From NCBI GenBank assembly GCA_034717495.1, contig JAYELL010000071.1, positions 1 through 64,000 on the forward strand: 64,000 nucleotides of DNA, read 5' to 3'. The notes under the pieces are model-generated. The model worked only from the letters and a program-made list of their open reading frames with translations, was not told where the DNA came from and made no database searches. Both the position numbers and the translations under genes were made by a program. This DNA comes from Chloroflexota bacterium. GTDB lineage: Bacteria > Chloroflexota > Anaerolineae > JAAEKA01. The stretch's first letter is position 1. Each line of letters opens with the position of its first letter. This document shows positions 14,834 through 23,253 of this stretch, piece by piece.

Positions 14834-16857
14834 GCTTGCCTGCACGCCTCGCTATCTCCGTGTACATCGTGCTGCTGCGATTCTATCCACGACCCTTTCG
14901 GGCTGAGTTCGAGCAAGAGATGGCAGACACCTTCGCGACATTGGTCTGCAACACCGTTGGGAACGGCAGGTTGTCGTTGCCAATCATTTTTCTGCGTGAA
15001 CTGCACGACCTGCCGAGAGCTCTCCTTCAAGAGCGTAGGCAATCCCTCAGTACTCAGGAGCTCCCGATGGCCGAAACGGATCAACGGGAAAGTGGCGACG
15101 GGACGGATAGCGAATCTCCGGACGATTTCAAGCAGGGATCCTGGCGAGACTCTCTGCTGGCCGGATTGCCCCACTTACTGCTGGCGCTGCTCATTGGATT
15201 GACAAGCCTGCCCGCCATCCGCGGTCAACTGTCACCTGGCTTGCAGCGGTTGGCGCCCATCTTCACAGGAGTAACGGTGTTGGGCATGGTGGCCGTACTT
15301 CTGGTCGGGCTGCTCAAGGCCCGCCGCGAGGGCTGGCCCCTCTGGTCGGCCAGCTGGTATCTCTACGCGATCATCCCCATCCTTATGGCGCCCATCATAT
15401 TCCTTCAGGAAGCGTCCTTCGCGCGGCGGGTAAGCCTGGACCAGGCTTATCTTTACATCGCCCTGCCGCTGGTGCTCGGTTTGTTCTTCTACCTGCTGAT
15501 CCGCCGCGATCGTTTCATGGCGCTGATGGCCGTACTGCCCCTGGTTGCCATACTGTGGACGCCTGTCCTGGAATTCGTGCCGTCGCCACTGCGTACCTGG
15601 CTCACCATCGCAGCCTGGCTTCTGGCAGCACTGACGGCGGCGGCCAGCGTGCGTCTGAACAATCCCGGTATTGCCATCTGGCTGGCCCTGGGCATGAACC
15701 TGTTGATCGGCCTGCCCTACGCCTACGCCCAGACCTATCTCAAGGTCCTGCCTGAGGGCACACCGGCTCATTGGTTGACTCCACCGACGACCCTGGACTT
15801 CGTTCACCGCTTTGCCCCCCATTTTCTGGGCACTGCCGCCCTCATCCTGGGGCCGGCGCTGATCTGGAAGCTGCGCCACTTGGGCCGGCAAGGAGACAAT
15901 CAGGGGCTTTGGGGCTACCGGCTGGCAGCTATCGGTTTCACCCTCATGGTTGTGGGCAACCTGGCCTCATTCTGGTGGATGACAGGCCATTGGCCGTCCG
16001 GAGATTATTTCCCCTATCAGGTGCTTGTCTACGGAGGGCTGGGCCTATACCTGTTTGGCTCAATCCTGTTGCTGGCAACCACAACAACCCGCAAACGCTG
16101 GCCGGAAGCCGCGTCATCTGTCCTGCTGGTACTGGTACTCCTGGGACTGCCGTTGGTGCTGATGTTGCCCCTGCTGTTGGGCATGCGTTCCATGCCGCCG
16201 GCCATGCCCTTCGCCTTTTTGCACATCCACGACTCCCGATTGATCGTGTACGGCCTCGGTTTCGCCTGGCTGCTGCTGGCAGGGTGGCTGGCCGCTCGTC
16301 CGACTCAGCCGTCAAAAAGGGGTCCAAAACTACCCCTGGGTATGCTGGCGGCTGCGCTGGCGGCCGTCCTGCCCATCGCTGCCTTCAGTCTTCACCCGGT
16401 CCTTCACGAAATCCTCGGCTGGTCGTTCAGCGCGACCTTTCTTATCTGCTACGGTATCCTGCTGGCCGGCATCGCAGTAGCCTGGCTAAAGGGCTTTCCG
16501 CGTTGGTCGTTTCCCTACGTGGGCTTGATCCTGACGGTCACCTGGGGACAGATGTGGTTGCTCAATCGCTGGATCTGGGCACACATGGAGGATATCGGGC
16601 TTGTCGAGGCCACCTACCTCGTGCCAAAATGGCCGGTTTGGGCGCTGCTGGCCGGGCTGACTATCGCCTTCCTGGCCACGGAGGTGGTCAATGCCACCTA
16701 CTGGATAGGCCAAAACGAGCTTTGGATGGAGGAAGCTGGTATCCGATTCGCCCTCAACATGGTCGTCGGCTGGGCGATCCTGATGGCACTGCTCCTGGCA
16801 TCATCCCTGATTGGAACCGTGCGACGGTCGATCAGATCGATGGAGACTGTCTGTTGA
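14830..16857 (+). CDS. Multi-pass membrane protein encoded with PadR
   Basis: The 675-residue protein starts at GTG 14830, overlapping the padR stop. Residues 1-60 carry the motif LLRFYPRPFRAEFEQEMADT, the short soluble prefix seen on PadR-linked permeases (R-x-YP-x-x-FR-x-x-F-x-x-EM). A charged linker (about 75-105) follows, then some fourteen hydrophobic helices to residue 670. No ABC, MFS or catalytic motif is seen, so its function is unknown. Context points to membrane stress or lipid homeostasis: the next two genes encode a phospholipid headgroup transferase and a UPF0104-type membrane protein. Confidence 0.7.
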   Translation: MSLPARLAISVYIVLLRFYPRPFRAEFEQEMADTFATLVCNTVGNGRLSLPIIFLRELHDLPRALLQERRQSLSTQELPMAETDQRESGDGTDSESPDDFKQGSWRDSLLAGLPHLLLALLIGLTSLPAIRGQLSPGLQRLAPIFTGVTVLGMVAVLLVGLLKARREGWPLWSASWYLYAIIPILMAPIIFLQEASFARRVSLDQAYLYIALPLVLGLFFYLLIRRDRFMALMAVLPLVAILWTPVLEFVPSPLRTWLTIAAWLLAALTAAASVRLNNPGIAIWLALGMNLLIGLPYAYAQTYLKVLPEGTPAHWLTPPTTLDFVHRFAPHFLGTAALILGPALIWKLRHLGRQGDNQGLWGYRLAAIGFTLMVVGNLASFWWMTGHWPSGDYFPYQVLVYGGLGLYLFGSILLLATTTTRKRWPEAASSVLLVLVLLGLPLVLMLPLLLGMRSMPPAMPFAFLHIHDSRLIVYGLGFAWLLLAGWLAARPTQPSKRGPKLPLGMLAAALAAVLPIAAFSLHPVLHEILGWSFSATFLICYGILLAGIAVAWLKGFPRWSFPYVGLILTVTWGQMWLLNRWIWAHMEDIGLVEATYLVPKWPVWALLAGLTIAFLATEVVNATYWIGQNELWMEEAGIRFALNMVVGWAILMALLLASSLIGTVRRSIRSMETVC

Positions 16858-16956
16858 TTTCCCACTTGACGCCCATGCTAAAATAATGTCAACCAGAAGG
16901 GCAAGGATCTGGATTTCAGGCTGAACAGCTTCAGGTTCCCCTCCAGGCTGAATGAC

Positions 16957-18114
16957 ATGTCGACAGATTCTCATACCCACAACAGAATATTGGACAATCT
17001 GCGACGCCGTTGGCTGGCCGTGGCCACCCTTTTTGTGCTCGCGATCGTCCCGGGATTCGGGTTGGTTCTCGGAACGACGAGTCCCGCCACGGCGTTTCGC
17101 TGGGCACTGCTGGTTTCGGCGACCATCGCCTGCGAACTGTGGATTCTCTGGCATGGTTTGCCTGACAATCATCGTCCCGGCGAGGCAACCCTCTTCCCAA
17201 CACTGGGCGCGGCCAATGGAATCACGCTGGCTCGAGGGCTGGCCTTTGCATTTCTGGCCGGTTTTATCGTTGTGCCCGATCCGACGGGCTGGCTGCTCTG
17301 GTTACCTGCATTGATCTACACATTGGCTGCTGCCCTCGATTTCGTCGATGGTTTGGTGGCCCGGCTGGGCGATCGGGCCACGGTTTTGGGGGAAACCCTG
17401 GATATCGAGTTCGACTCTCTCGGATTCCTGATCGCCATCAGCGTCGCCATCTGGTATGGGCAACTCCCCCTCTGGTACCTGCTGGCTGGCCTTTACCGCT
17501 ATCTCTTCCTGGCTGGAATAGGATGGCGACGGCGTCGGGGATATCCCGTTCACGACCTGACCCCCAGCAGCCACCGGCGGATCGTCGCCGCGCTCCAGGT
17601 GAGTTTTGTTGCCGTTGTCCTGTGGCCCATCATCGATCCGGCCACCAGTCGCTTTGCCGCCATTTTCTTCGCCATTCCTCTTACCCTGAGCTTCGGCCGC
17701 GATTGGCTGGTAGTCAGTGGAAGGATCAACCCGGATTCTTCCGGCTATAAAGAGGCTATGAAGTTGGCAGCGACCACTGTGAATCGCTGGCTGGCGCCGC
17801 TGGCGCGGCTGGTTGCAGTGGTTACGGCTGCGTCCCTGCTCTACTCAATGACGGCGACGCAGCCGTTTTTTGCCGGGTTAGGTCTTCTGGCCCTGTTGAT
17901 GCTTGCCCTGGGTGTTTTGGGCAGGTTAGCCTCGCTGTTTCTGTTGATCCCCACGGTGCTATCCTTCTCAAACACTGGGTTGACCTGGCAAAACGGCCTG
18001 CTGTTGGCTGCCCTGATCACCATCCTGCATATCGGCACAGGCGCCTACTCGCTGTTGACGGCGCCGGAAGACTACCTGCTGACCAAACCTGCCGGCAGTC
18101 GGGAGCAGGACTGA
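16957..18114 (+). CDS. CDP-alcohol phosphatidyltransferase family membrane protein
   Basis: The 385-residue integral membrane protein carries the complete family signature D-x2-DG-x2-AR-x8-G-x3-D-x3-D: Asp128, Asp131-Gly132, Ala135-Arg136, Gly145, Asp149, Asp153. These Asp residues bind the metal and the CDP-alcohol. The enzyme moves a phosphatidyl (or phospho-alcohol) group from a CDP-linked donor to an alcohol to make phospholipids such as PG, PI or archaetidyl-type lipids. At 385 residues it is longer than PgsA (about 190), with extra helices at both ends; the acceptor cannot be read. The next gene starts one base after its stop. Confidence 0.88.
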   Translation: MSTDSHTHNRILDNLRRRWLAVATLFVLAIVPGFGLVLGTTSPATAFRWALLVSATIACELWILWHGLPDNHRPGEATLFPTLGAANGITLARGLAFAFLAGFIVVPDPTGWLLWLPALIYTLAAALDFVDGLVARLGDRATVLGETLDIEFDSLGFLIAISVAIWYGQLPLWYLLAGLYRYLFLAGIGWRRRRGYPVHDLTPSSHRRIVAALQVSFVAVVLWPIIDPATSRFAAIFFAIPLTLSFGRDWLVVSGRINPDSSGYKEAMKLAATTVNRWLAPLARLVAVVTAASLLYSMTATQPFFAGLGLLALLMLALGVLGRLASLFLLIPTVLSFSNTGLTWQNGLLLAALITILHIGTGAYSLLTAPEDYLLTKPAGSREQD

Positions 18115-18115
18115 C

Positions 18116-19168
18116 ATGTCTCCACGCTGGCGTAGCCTGCTGGCACGGGTGCTGCCCTGGCTGGTGGTGCCGATTATCCTGTATTGGCTGGCTCGCACCG
18201 TTTCCCTGCAGGAAGCCTGGCAGATTCTGGCAGGTCTCGACGCACGCCTGCTATTGGCTCTCATTCTGCTCAACGTCCTTATTCTGGTGACTCTCAGTGG
18301 GCGCTGGTGGCTGATACTGCGCGCCCTGGGCCACCGGATTCCCTACCTGTCCCTGACGGGCTACCGGTTGGGCGCATTCGGCATCAGCTACTTCACCCCT
18401 GGACCCCAGTTCGGCGGCGAGCCGTTGCAGGTCGCCCTGCCGGAAAAACACAACCAGGTGCCAAGGACCACAGCAGTTGCTTCGGTAACCCTGGACAAAT
18501 CGTTGGAACTCCTGGTCAATTTTGCCTTTCTGGCGATCAGCGTGGCGGTCATACTGCGGTTTGGCGTCATTTCAGCGAGCACGGGACTCCTGGCCGGGCT
18601 GGTTGCGCTGGCGCTTCTGGCGCTGCCCGTTCTTTATCTGCTGGCAATCTGGAGGGGTCGGACGCCGCTCACTGGTGCGCTGCGTCTGCTTGACCATCTG
18701 CCATTTCCAGACAATTGGCGCCCCAGGTATCGGCAAGCGAGGGATGGCATGCAGGCCAGCGAGACGCAGGTTGTAACCTTCTGCCGTGAGCAGACCGGGG
18801 TTCTGTTCCTGGCTCTGGGTGTCTCTCTCTTCAGCTGGATTGCCATGGTCGCGGAATTCTGGCTGGCCTTGCGACTCCTGGGAGTGACTCTGAGCGTTCC
18901 TCATGTTATGGTTGCCCTGGCTGCCGCTCGCCTGGCCCTGTTGGCGGCGGTGCCCGGCGCCCTGGGCACACTGGAAGCCAGCCAGGTGCTTGTTCTGGGA
19001 GCATTGGGGGTCAACCCGGCTGTCGGTCTCAGCCTGGGTATCCTCATTCGGCTCAGGGATGTGTTCGTAGCTGGAACTGGCCTGTGGTGGGGCACCCGCA
19101 AGGTGCGGGAAAGTGGGTTGAAAAGCGATCCCGCGCCGGCATCCACCCACCTTGGCGAGATAACCTGA
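18116..19168 (+). CDS. Lysylphosphatidylglycerol synthase TM-region/UPF0104 flippase-like protein
   Basis: The 350-residue membrane protein has about eight hydrophobic segments and family features of the UPF0104/AglD/MprF transmembrane domain: the N-terminal LARVLPWLVVPIILYWLART, the conserved GYRLGAFGISYFTPGP with the following GGEPLQV, and the C-terminal AAARLALLAAVPGALGTLE. MprF relatives flip aminoacylated lipids and AglD-like ones handle dolichol-linked sugars; here the synthase domain is absent, so a flippase or lipid-binding role is inferred. It is in one operon with the CDP-alcohol phosphatidyltransferase (1-base gap), suggesting that the product lipid is moved across the membrane. 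Confidence 0.83.
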   Translation: MSPRWRSLLARVLPWLVVPIILYWLARTVSLQEAWQILAGLDARLLLALILLNVLILVTLSGRWWLILRALGHRIPYLSLTGYRLGAFGISYFTPGPQFGGEPLQVALPEKHNQVPRTTAVASVTLDKSLELLVNFAFLAISVAVILRFGVISASTGLLAGLVALALLALPVLYLLAIWRGRTPLTGALRLLDHLPFPDNWRPRYRQARDGMQASETQVVTFCREQTGVLFLALGVSLFSWIAMVAEFWLALRLLGVTLSVPHVMVALAAARLALLAAVPGALGTLEASQVLVLGALGVNPAVGLSLGILIRLRDVFVAGTGLWWGTRKVRESGLKSDPAPASTHLGEIT

Positions 19169-19641
19169 CTCCGCAATGCCGCGTTGGGGTGCAGGGCAAC
19201 CTCCATCGACGGGCAAGGTCGCATCCCAATCCCGGCCTGATTCCCGAACCACCGATCATTCCCGCACAGAAAAGTCTGGCCGACAGTGTTCGGTGCCGGT
19301 TCTGACAGTTCTTGGCTCCCCTGGCCTGTTTCCTCACGACAACCTTTCTCTCCACGATAGACACTGCTGACAACCCGGGCCCACTCCACCCGCCCGCTAG
19401 ACACCGCTGGCAATGCCGAAAAACCGGTCAGACCGAATCCGGATTTCTTGAGCCGAAACGTGTCCTGGTACGATGGTCGCACACAGACTGTAATCATATT
19501 ATTTTGATTAAGTTCCCGAGTTGTTGGGAATCAATCCCTTGATCTTGGGACAGAGTTGGTGATAGGATGGAGCGGAACAGATCCTCAGGAAGAACTGCGT
19601 GTTATCGGAAAGGCTGAGCATTGTACAGCGGAGGAATTCAC
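19169..19641. other. Gene-free intergenic region
   Basis: 473 bases with no credible gene. AT-rich sequence at 19491-19512 could hold a promoter for the next gene, but no clear box pair is seen. An imperfect inverted TTCCC/GGGAA pair lies near 19513-19530. A good ribosome site (GGAGG) lies at 19630-19634. Confidence 0.6.
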
Positions 19642-20778
19642 ATGGGACTCTTCTTTTACAACAGAGCGACCGGTCGTGGAACGGCCGATCTATTTCGTGA
19701 TGGGAAGCTGAGAGAGGGATGGTCGGCCGATGACTTCAAGGATTTCGGCCAGGGTTGGACTCTGATCGCCTCGACCCTGGACAATCTTCTTTTCTACGAC
19801 CCGGTCAAGGGCACCGCTCGCCTGGCGGGCATCGCGCATCTCGGTCGGCTTGACGTTTTTCCGGGAAAGGAGACCCTGAAGGGCTTTTCGCCTGGATGGA
19901 CAGCCATCACGCAGGTATCGCCGCACGAGTTGATCTTCTACGGCAAGGAGTCGGGAAATGCCGTGATTGGCCGCCTTGCCAGCGGCGATTTCAGAACCAT
20001 CAGCCCAAAGATCCAACTGAAACATGGATGGTCCCACATTCAGTCGTTTCCTGGCTACCTGTTTTTCTACGACACCCAGCAAGGCCTGGCAGCCATGACA
20101 CCCTACCAGGAAGCCAGTTCATTTCGGCAAGGGCTGGGTGACGTTTTTGAGATCGACCCAGGGTATTCGCACATGGTGGCGGTTTGGCAACCCACAGCGG
20201 GAACACCAGCCTGGAAACACTGGCTGCTTGCCTACGACAGTAAAACCGGCAACGGTGCTGTTTTTGAATTCAAGAATGGCAGCCTTGTCAAAACGCAGGA
20301 TCTTGCCGGTGCGTTCTCCAGCGGGTGGGACTCCATCGCAGCGAGTGACGGCCACCTGTTCTACTACCGCCGCGACGGGATCGGTGCGGCAGGAAGGATC
20401 GATACATGCAGGCCGGCGCCCGCGGCTATATCCTCAAGGGAGCCGATAAGGCGGATATCCTGCGCGCAATCCACGCGGTGCACGGTGGTGAGGCCATCTT
20501 CGGGCCCTTCATCGCCCAGCGGCTGGCGCAGTACTTGCTCCGCACTCAGCCATCCAACCGTCACTCCCCCATTTCCCGAGCTTACCGATCGGGAGCGAGA
20601 GATCCTGGATCTGATCGCCCGGGGGCAGAGCAACGTCGAGATCGCCGATTACCTGGTCGTGAGTCTGAAGACGGTGCGCAATCACGTCTCCAACATCCTC
20701 AACAAGCTGGAGGTAGTCGATCGCGCCCAGGCGATGGATGTGGCCCGGCGCAAAGGTCTGGGGCCAGGGCGCAGGTAG
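19642..20778 (+). CDS. Propeller-like repeat protein fused to a LuxR-type HTH tail (chimera)
   Basis: Residues 1-255 consist of five to six repeats of about 45 residues, each starting with a strand such as [78 protein letters not shown], and containing F..GW..I, a pattern of lectin- or tectonin-like beta-propellers. After Ile-Asp (about 20403) the sequence is a low-quality frame, then [18 protein letters not shown] and [16 protein letters not shown], a LuxR HTH. The real response-regulator frame between 20406 and about 20565 is shifted. The start is ATG 19642 with GGAGG upstream. Either the fusion is expressed with a nonsense middle, or it marks a truncated repeat gene beside a broken regulator. 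Confidence 0.6.
   Translation: MGLFFYNRATGRGTADLFRDGKLREGWSADDFKDFGQGWTLIASTLDNLLFYDPVKGTARLAGIAHLGRLDVFPGKETLKGFSPGWTAITQVSPHELIFYGKESGNAVIGRLASGDFRTISPKIQLKHGWSHIQSFPGYLFFYDTQQGLAAMTPYQEASSFRQGLGDVFEIDPGYSHMVAVWQPTAGTPAWKHWLLAYDSKTGNGAVFEFKNGSLVKTQDLAGAFSSGWDSIAASDGHLFYYRRDGIGAAGRIDTCRPAPAAISSREPIRRISCAQSTRCTVVRPSSGPSSPSGWRSTCSALSHPTVTPPFPELTDREREILDLIARGQSNVEIADYLVVSLKTVRNHVSNILNKLEVVDRAQAMDVARRKGLGPGRR
20397..20778 (+). pseudogene. Truncated, frameshifted NarL/LuxR response regulator tail
   Basis: Reading from 20406, [20 protein letters not shown] and [20 protein letters not shown] are the last helix and linker of a NarL-type receiver domain. The following HTH ([17 protein letters not shown] ... 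[16 protein letters not shown]) lies in the frame of 19642, so a frameshift occurs near the C-run at about 20560-20570. The receiver's phosphoacceptor part is missing. The break joins directly to the repeat protein. Confidence 0.75.
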
Positions 20779-20805
20779 GGCGGACCATCAACCAACTCGA
20801 CCAGG

Positions 20806-21483
20806 TCAGTCCCCGATGGTGGCCTTGCGTTCCAACTGCTCCCGCAGGAAATCGAGCCAGGCCTCCATGCCCTCTCCCGTCTTGGCAGAGACCCTGAACA
20901 CCCGGGCCCCAGGCCGCACCTGCTGGATATTGCGTTCCAGCAGGGCCACATCGCATTCCACAGCCTCGGCCAGATCCATCTTGTTGATGATGACCACATC
21001 GGCGGTGTTGATGAGGGTGGGATATTTCAAGGGCTTGTCTTCCCCTTCGGTGGTGGCGATCAGCATGACGCGCAAATCCTCGCCCAGATCGAAGTCGCCG
21101 GGACAAACCAGGTTGCCCACATTCTCGATGAAAAGAAAATCCAGCTCAGCCAGGTCCCAATCGCCAATGGCATTGGCAACCATATCGGCTTCCAGATGGC
21201 ACATGGTGCCGGTGAGAATCTGTTTGGCCAGCGCACCGCTTTCGGCCAGGCGGGTGGCGTCGTTTTCGGTGGCCAGATCGCCGGTGACGGCAGCGGGCCG
21301 ATAAGCTGGGGTCAGCTCTGCCATGGTCCGGCGCAGCAATTCAGTCTTTCCCGAGCCGGGGCTACTCACCAGATTGGCCACAAAGACGCCCTGGCGGGCA
21401 AAGTCCTCTCGCAAGATCTGGGCGAGCTGATCGTTTTTGCTGAGGATCCTTTTCCTTACCTCGAGGATGCGGGGTTGACTCAT
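20806..21483 (-). CDS. hypB: HypB-type GTPase for nickel insertion into hydrogenase
   Basis: The 225-residue G3E GTPase has a P-loop SSPGSGKT near residue 40, the Mg/metal switch region GDLATENDATRL, TMCHLEADMVANAI with the metal-binding Cys-His pair, IENVGNLVCPGDFDLGE, TEGEDKPLKYP and the guanine-specificity NKMDL. All are HypB hallmarks that separate it from UreG. It loads Ni into [NiFe]-hydrogenases with HypA and SlyD. The His-rich N-terminal store of some HypBs is absent. The start MSQPRIL at 21483 has GGAG at the right distance; an ATG at 21495 would place that site inside the gene. No hypA, hypCDEF or hydrogenase genes are in the window, so it is isolated. Confidence 0.92.
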   Translation of the reverse strand: MSQPRILEVRKRILSKNDQLAQILREDFARQGVFVANLVSSPGSGKTELLRRTMAELTPAYRPAAVTGDLATENDATRLAESGALAKQILTGTMCHLEADMVANAIGDWDLAELDFLFIENVGNLVCPGDFDLGEDLRVMLIATTEGEDKPLKYPTLINTADVVIINKMDLAEAVECDVALLERNIQQVRPGARVFRVSAKTGEGMEAWLDFLREQLERKATIGD

Positions 21484-21926
21484 AGGTATCTCCATTTGCC
21501 TGTCATTATTACATTGCTCCGGATGCTGTGATCAGAGTCTCTTGCATCAGGCCGCACCCTTCGATACAGCTTTGGCTCCTTCGTCGCCAATGCCTACTCA
21601 GGATGCTCAGCTCCTGTTCCCGCTGCCTTGTAAATCCATTCGTCGAAAAGCATGCTGAGTGAGCGATAGTCCGAATCCAATCCCCTTTGGTCACTCTTAA
21701 CACACCTGCGCAGAGCCGCAGGCGCTGGGTACGATCTGCCTAACTCCAGTTAAGCGCTTACTCAGCTTTATGCCAATCCTTGCCGACCGAAGACCGCTGA
21801 CCGCCGCCGGAAGACCACCGTTCACCGACCACCATCAGCCGTCTGCTGTCCGTGGTCCGCCGTCTTCTGAGCACATTGTATTGGAAAAGAAGCCGTTGGC
21901 AAAACAATTGGAACAGTGTGATCTGG
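21484..21926. other. Gene-free intergenic region
   Basis: 443 bases without a convincing gene. A GACC/CGGTC-rich simple stretch at about 21785-21870 (repeated GACCGCTGACC, CACCGACCACC, GTCCGTGGTCCG) resembles low-complexity sequence also seen at 14370-14395. A 64-codon minus frame at 21509-21703 has no recognisable features. Confidence 0.55.
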
Positions 21927-23186
21927 CTACGGAAGAAACTCAGCGTCAGCCGGCATGCCTGGCTTGAGGGTGTGCCCGGGGTTCTCGAGGCTGATTTCGA
22001 CCGCAAAAACCAGGTTAACCCGCTCTTCTGCGATCTGTACATTCTGTGGGGTGAATTCAGCCTCATTGGCAATGAAGGTCACCAACCCCTCAAAAGGCCG
22101 CTTGACGGAATCGACGGTAACACGCGCGGTTTGTCCCAGTTGTACTTTGCCGATCAAAGTCTCAGGGATGAATACTCGCAGTGTGACTTGATCCAGATCG
22201 GCCACACTGAGCAGGATGGCACCCGGAACGGCAATTTCGCCAGGTTCAGCCGCACGGGTGCTGATTAGACCAGCGCGGGGAGAGGTCAAAGCCAGGTTGG
22301 CGCGTTGATTTTCAAGAGAGACCCGGCCGCTCTCGGCCACTCGCACCCAGGCCTCTGCCACAGCGATGTCCTCCGGCCTCGGTCTCTTTTTCGCCGCGGC
22401 CAATTGCGCATTGGCCAGTGCAACAGCTGTCTCGGCCATCCGGTGTTCGGCTTCGGCCTGATTGGCTTGAGTTTGCAGAGCGACGGGGTTATTATATTGT
22501 TCCCAGAGATGGGCCAACTGGGTTCGCAGCGCCTGCAGATTCGCATTGGCCAGTTGAACGCTGACGTCGGCAGCCTTGCGATGCTTTTGGATGATTTGGT
22601 GGTTGAGTTTTCCAAATGAACTCTGGTCACGGGCCGCGTTTTCTTCCTGGATGACGGCGCTTTGTTGTTCCACCTCGGCGAATTCAATTGCCTTCTCCGC
22701 CTGTATTATCTGCGCCTGAAGGTCCCGGATCGGAACGAGCAGGTCCTGCGGTTCTTCCTTCATACGCAATAGCTCTTGCCAGATCTGGTAAGCACCGTCC
22801 TTTAATGCTTGCGCCTGGGCCACTTCGGCTACGGCCACGGCAATATCTGCCGGCTGGGGCATTGCCTTTGCCGCGACCAGGTTTTCTTGCGCTGTCGTGA
22901 TGGCTGCCTCAAGTTCGACCCGTTGCGCTTCCAGTTGGCTGTCGTCGAGCTGTACCAGCAGATCACCTGCCGCCACTTCGGTGCCTTCCAGCGCAAAGAC
23001 GTCGACGATACGCCCGCCCGTTTCCGACGTGATGAGAACCGTCTTGGCCTCGATGACGCCGGAGCCAACGATTTTCTGTTCAACTGGAGAGGTCGCGGCA
23101 TCGGCCTGGACATAGTAGTTTGCGTACCAATAATAACCGCCTGCGGCTATGGCAAGGATTGCTATCAAAAAAAGGGCCTTCTTCAC
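21927..23186 (-). CDS. HlyD-family periplasmic adaptor (second copy of operon)
   Basis: The 419-residue protein starts GTG with an AAGGAAG ribosome site. It has one N-terminal membrane helix (LFLIAILAIAAGGYYWY), then a biotinyl-lipoyl half (ETGGRIVDVFALEGTEVAAG), a long coiled-coil hairpin rich in Ala, Gln and Glu (about residues 90-290), the second lipoyl half (LTSPRAGLISTRAAEPGEIA) and a barrel domain (VTLRVFIPETLIGKVQLGQ). Such adaptors link an inner-membrane ABC exporter to the outside; in a monoderm-like Chloroflexota the partner beyond the membrane is unclear. It is the last gene of the efflux operon and a paralogue of the preceding adaptor. Confidence 0.87.
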   Translation of the reverse strand: MKKALFLIAILAIAAGGYYWYANYYVQADAATSPVEQKIVGSGVIEAKTVLITSETGGRIVDVFALEGTEVAAGDLLVQLDDSQLEAQRVELEAAITTAQENLVAAKAMPQPADIAVAVAEVAQAQALKDGAYQIWQELLRMKEEPQDLLVPIRDLQAQIIQAEKAIEFAEVEQQSAVIQEENAARDQSSFGKLNHQIIQKHRKAADVSVQLANANLQALRTQLAHLWEQYNNPVALQTQANQAEAEHRMAETAVALANAQLAAAKKRPRPEDIAVAEAWVRVAESGRVSLENQRANLALTSPRAGLISTRAAEPGEIAVPGAILLSVADLDQVTLRVFIPETLIGKVQLGQTARVTVDSVKRPFEGLVTFIANEAEFTPQNVQIAEERVNLVFAVEISLENPGHTLKPGMPADAEFLP

Positions 23187-23253
23187 TGCTTTTCTTCCTT
23201 CGCTAGATTCTGATGGAGACTGCGCTCTCCATCAGAATGATCCAATTCTACCT

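Noticed and set aside
15771-16886. 371-residue plus-strand open frame
   Set aside because: Alternative frame of the membrane protein; it has a Pro/Arg-rich composition and no helices.
21509-21703. 64-codon minus frame as a small gene or IS remnant
   Set aside because: No recognisable motif, no ribosome site and no inverted ends.
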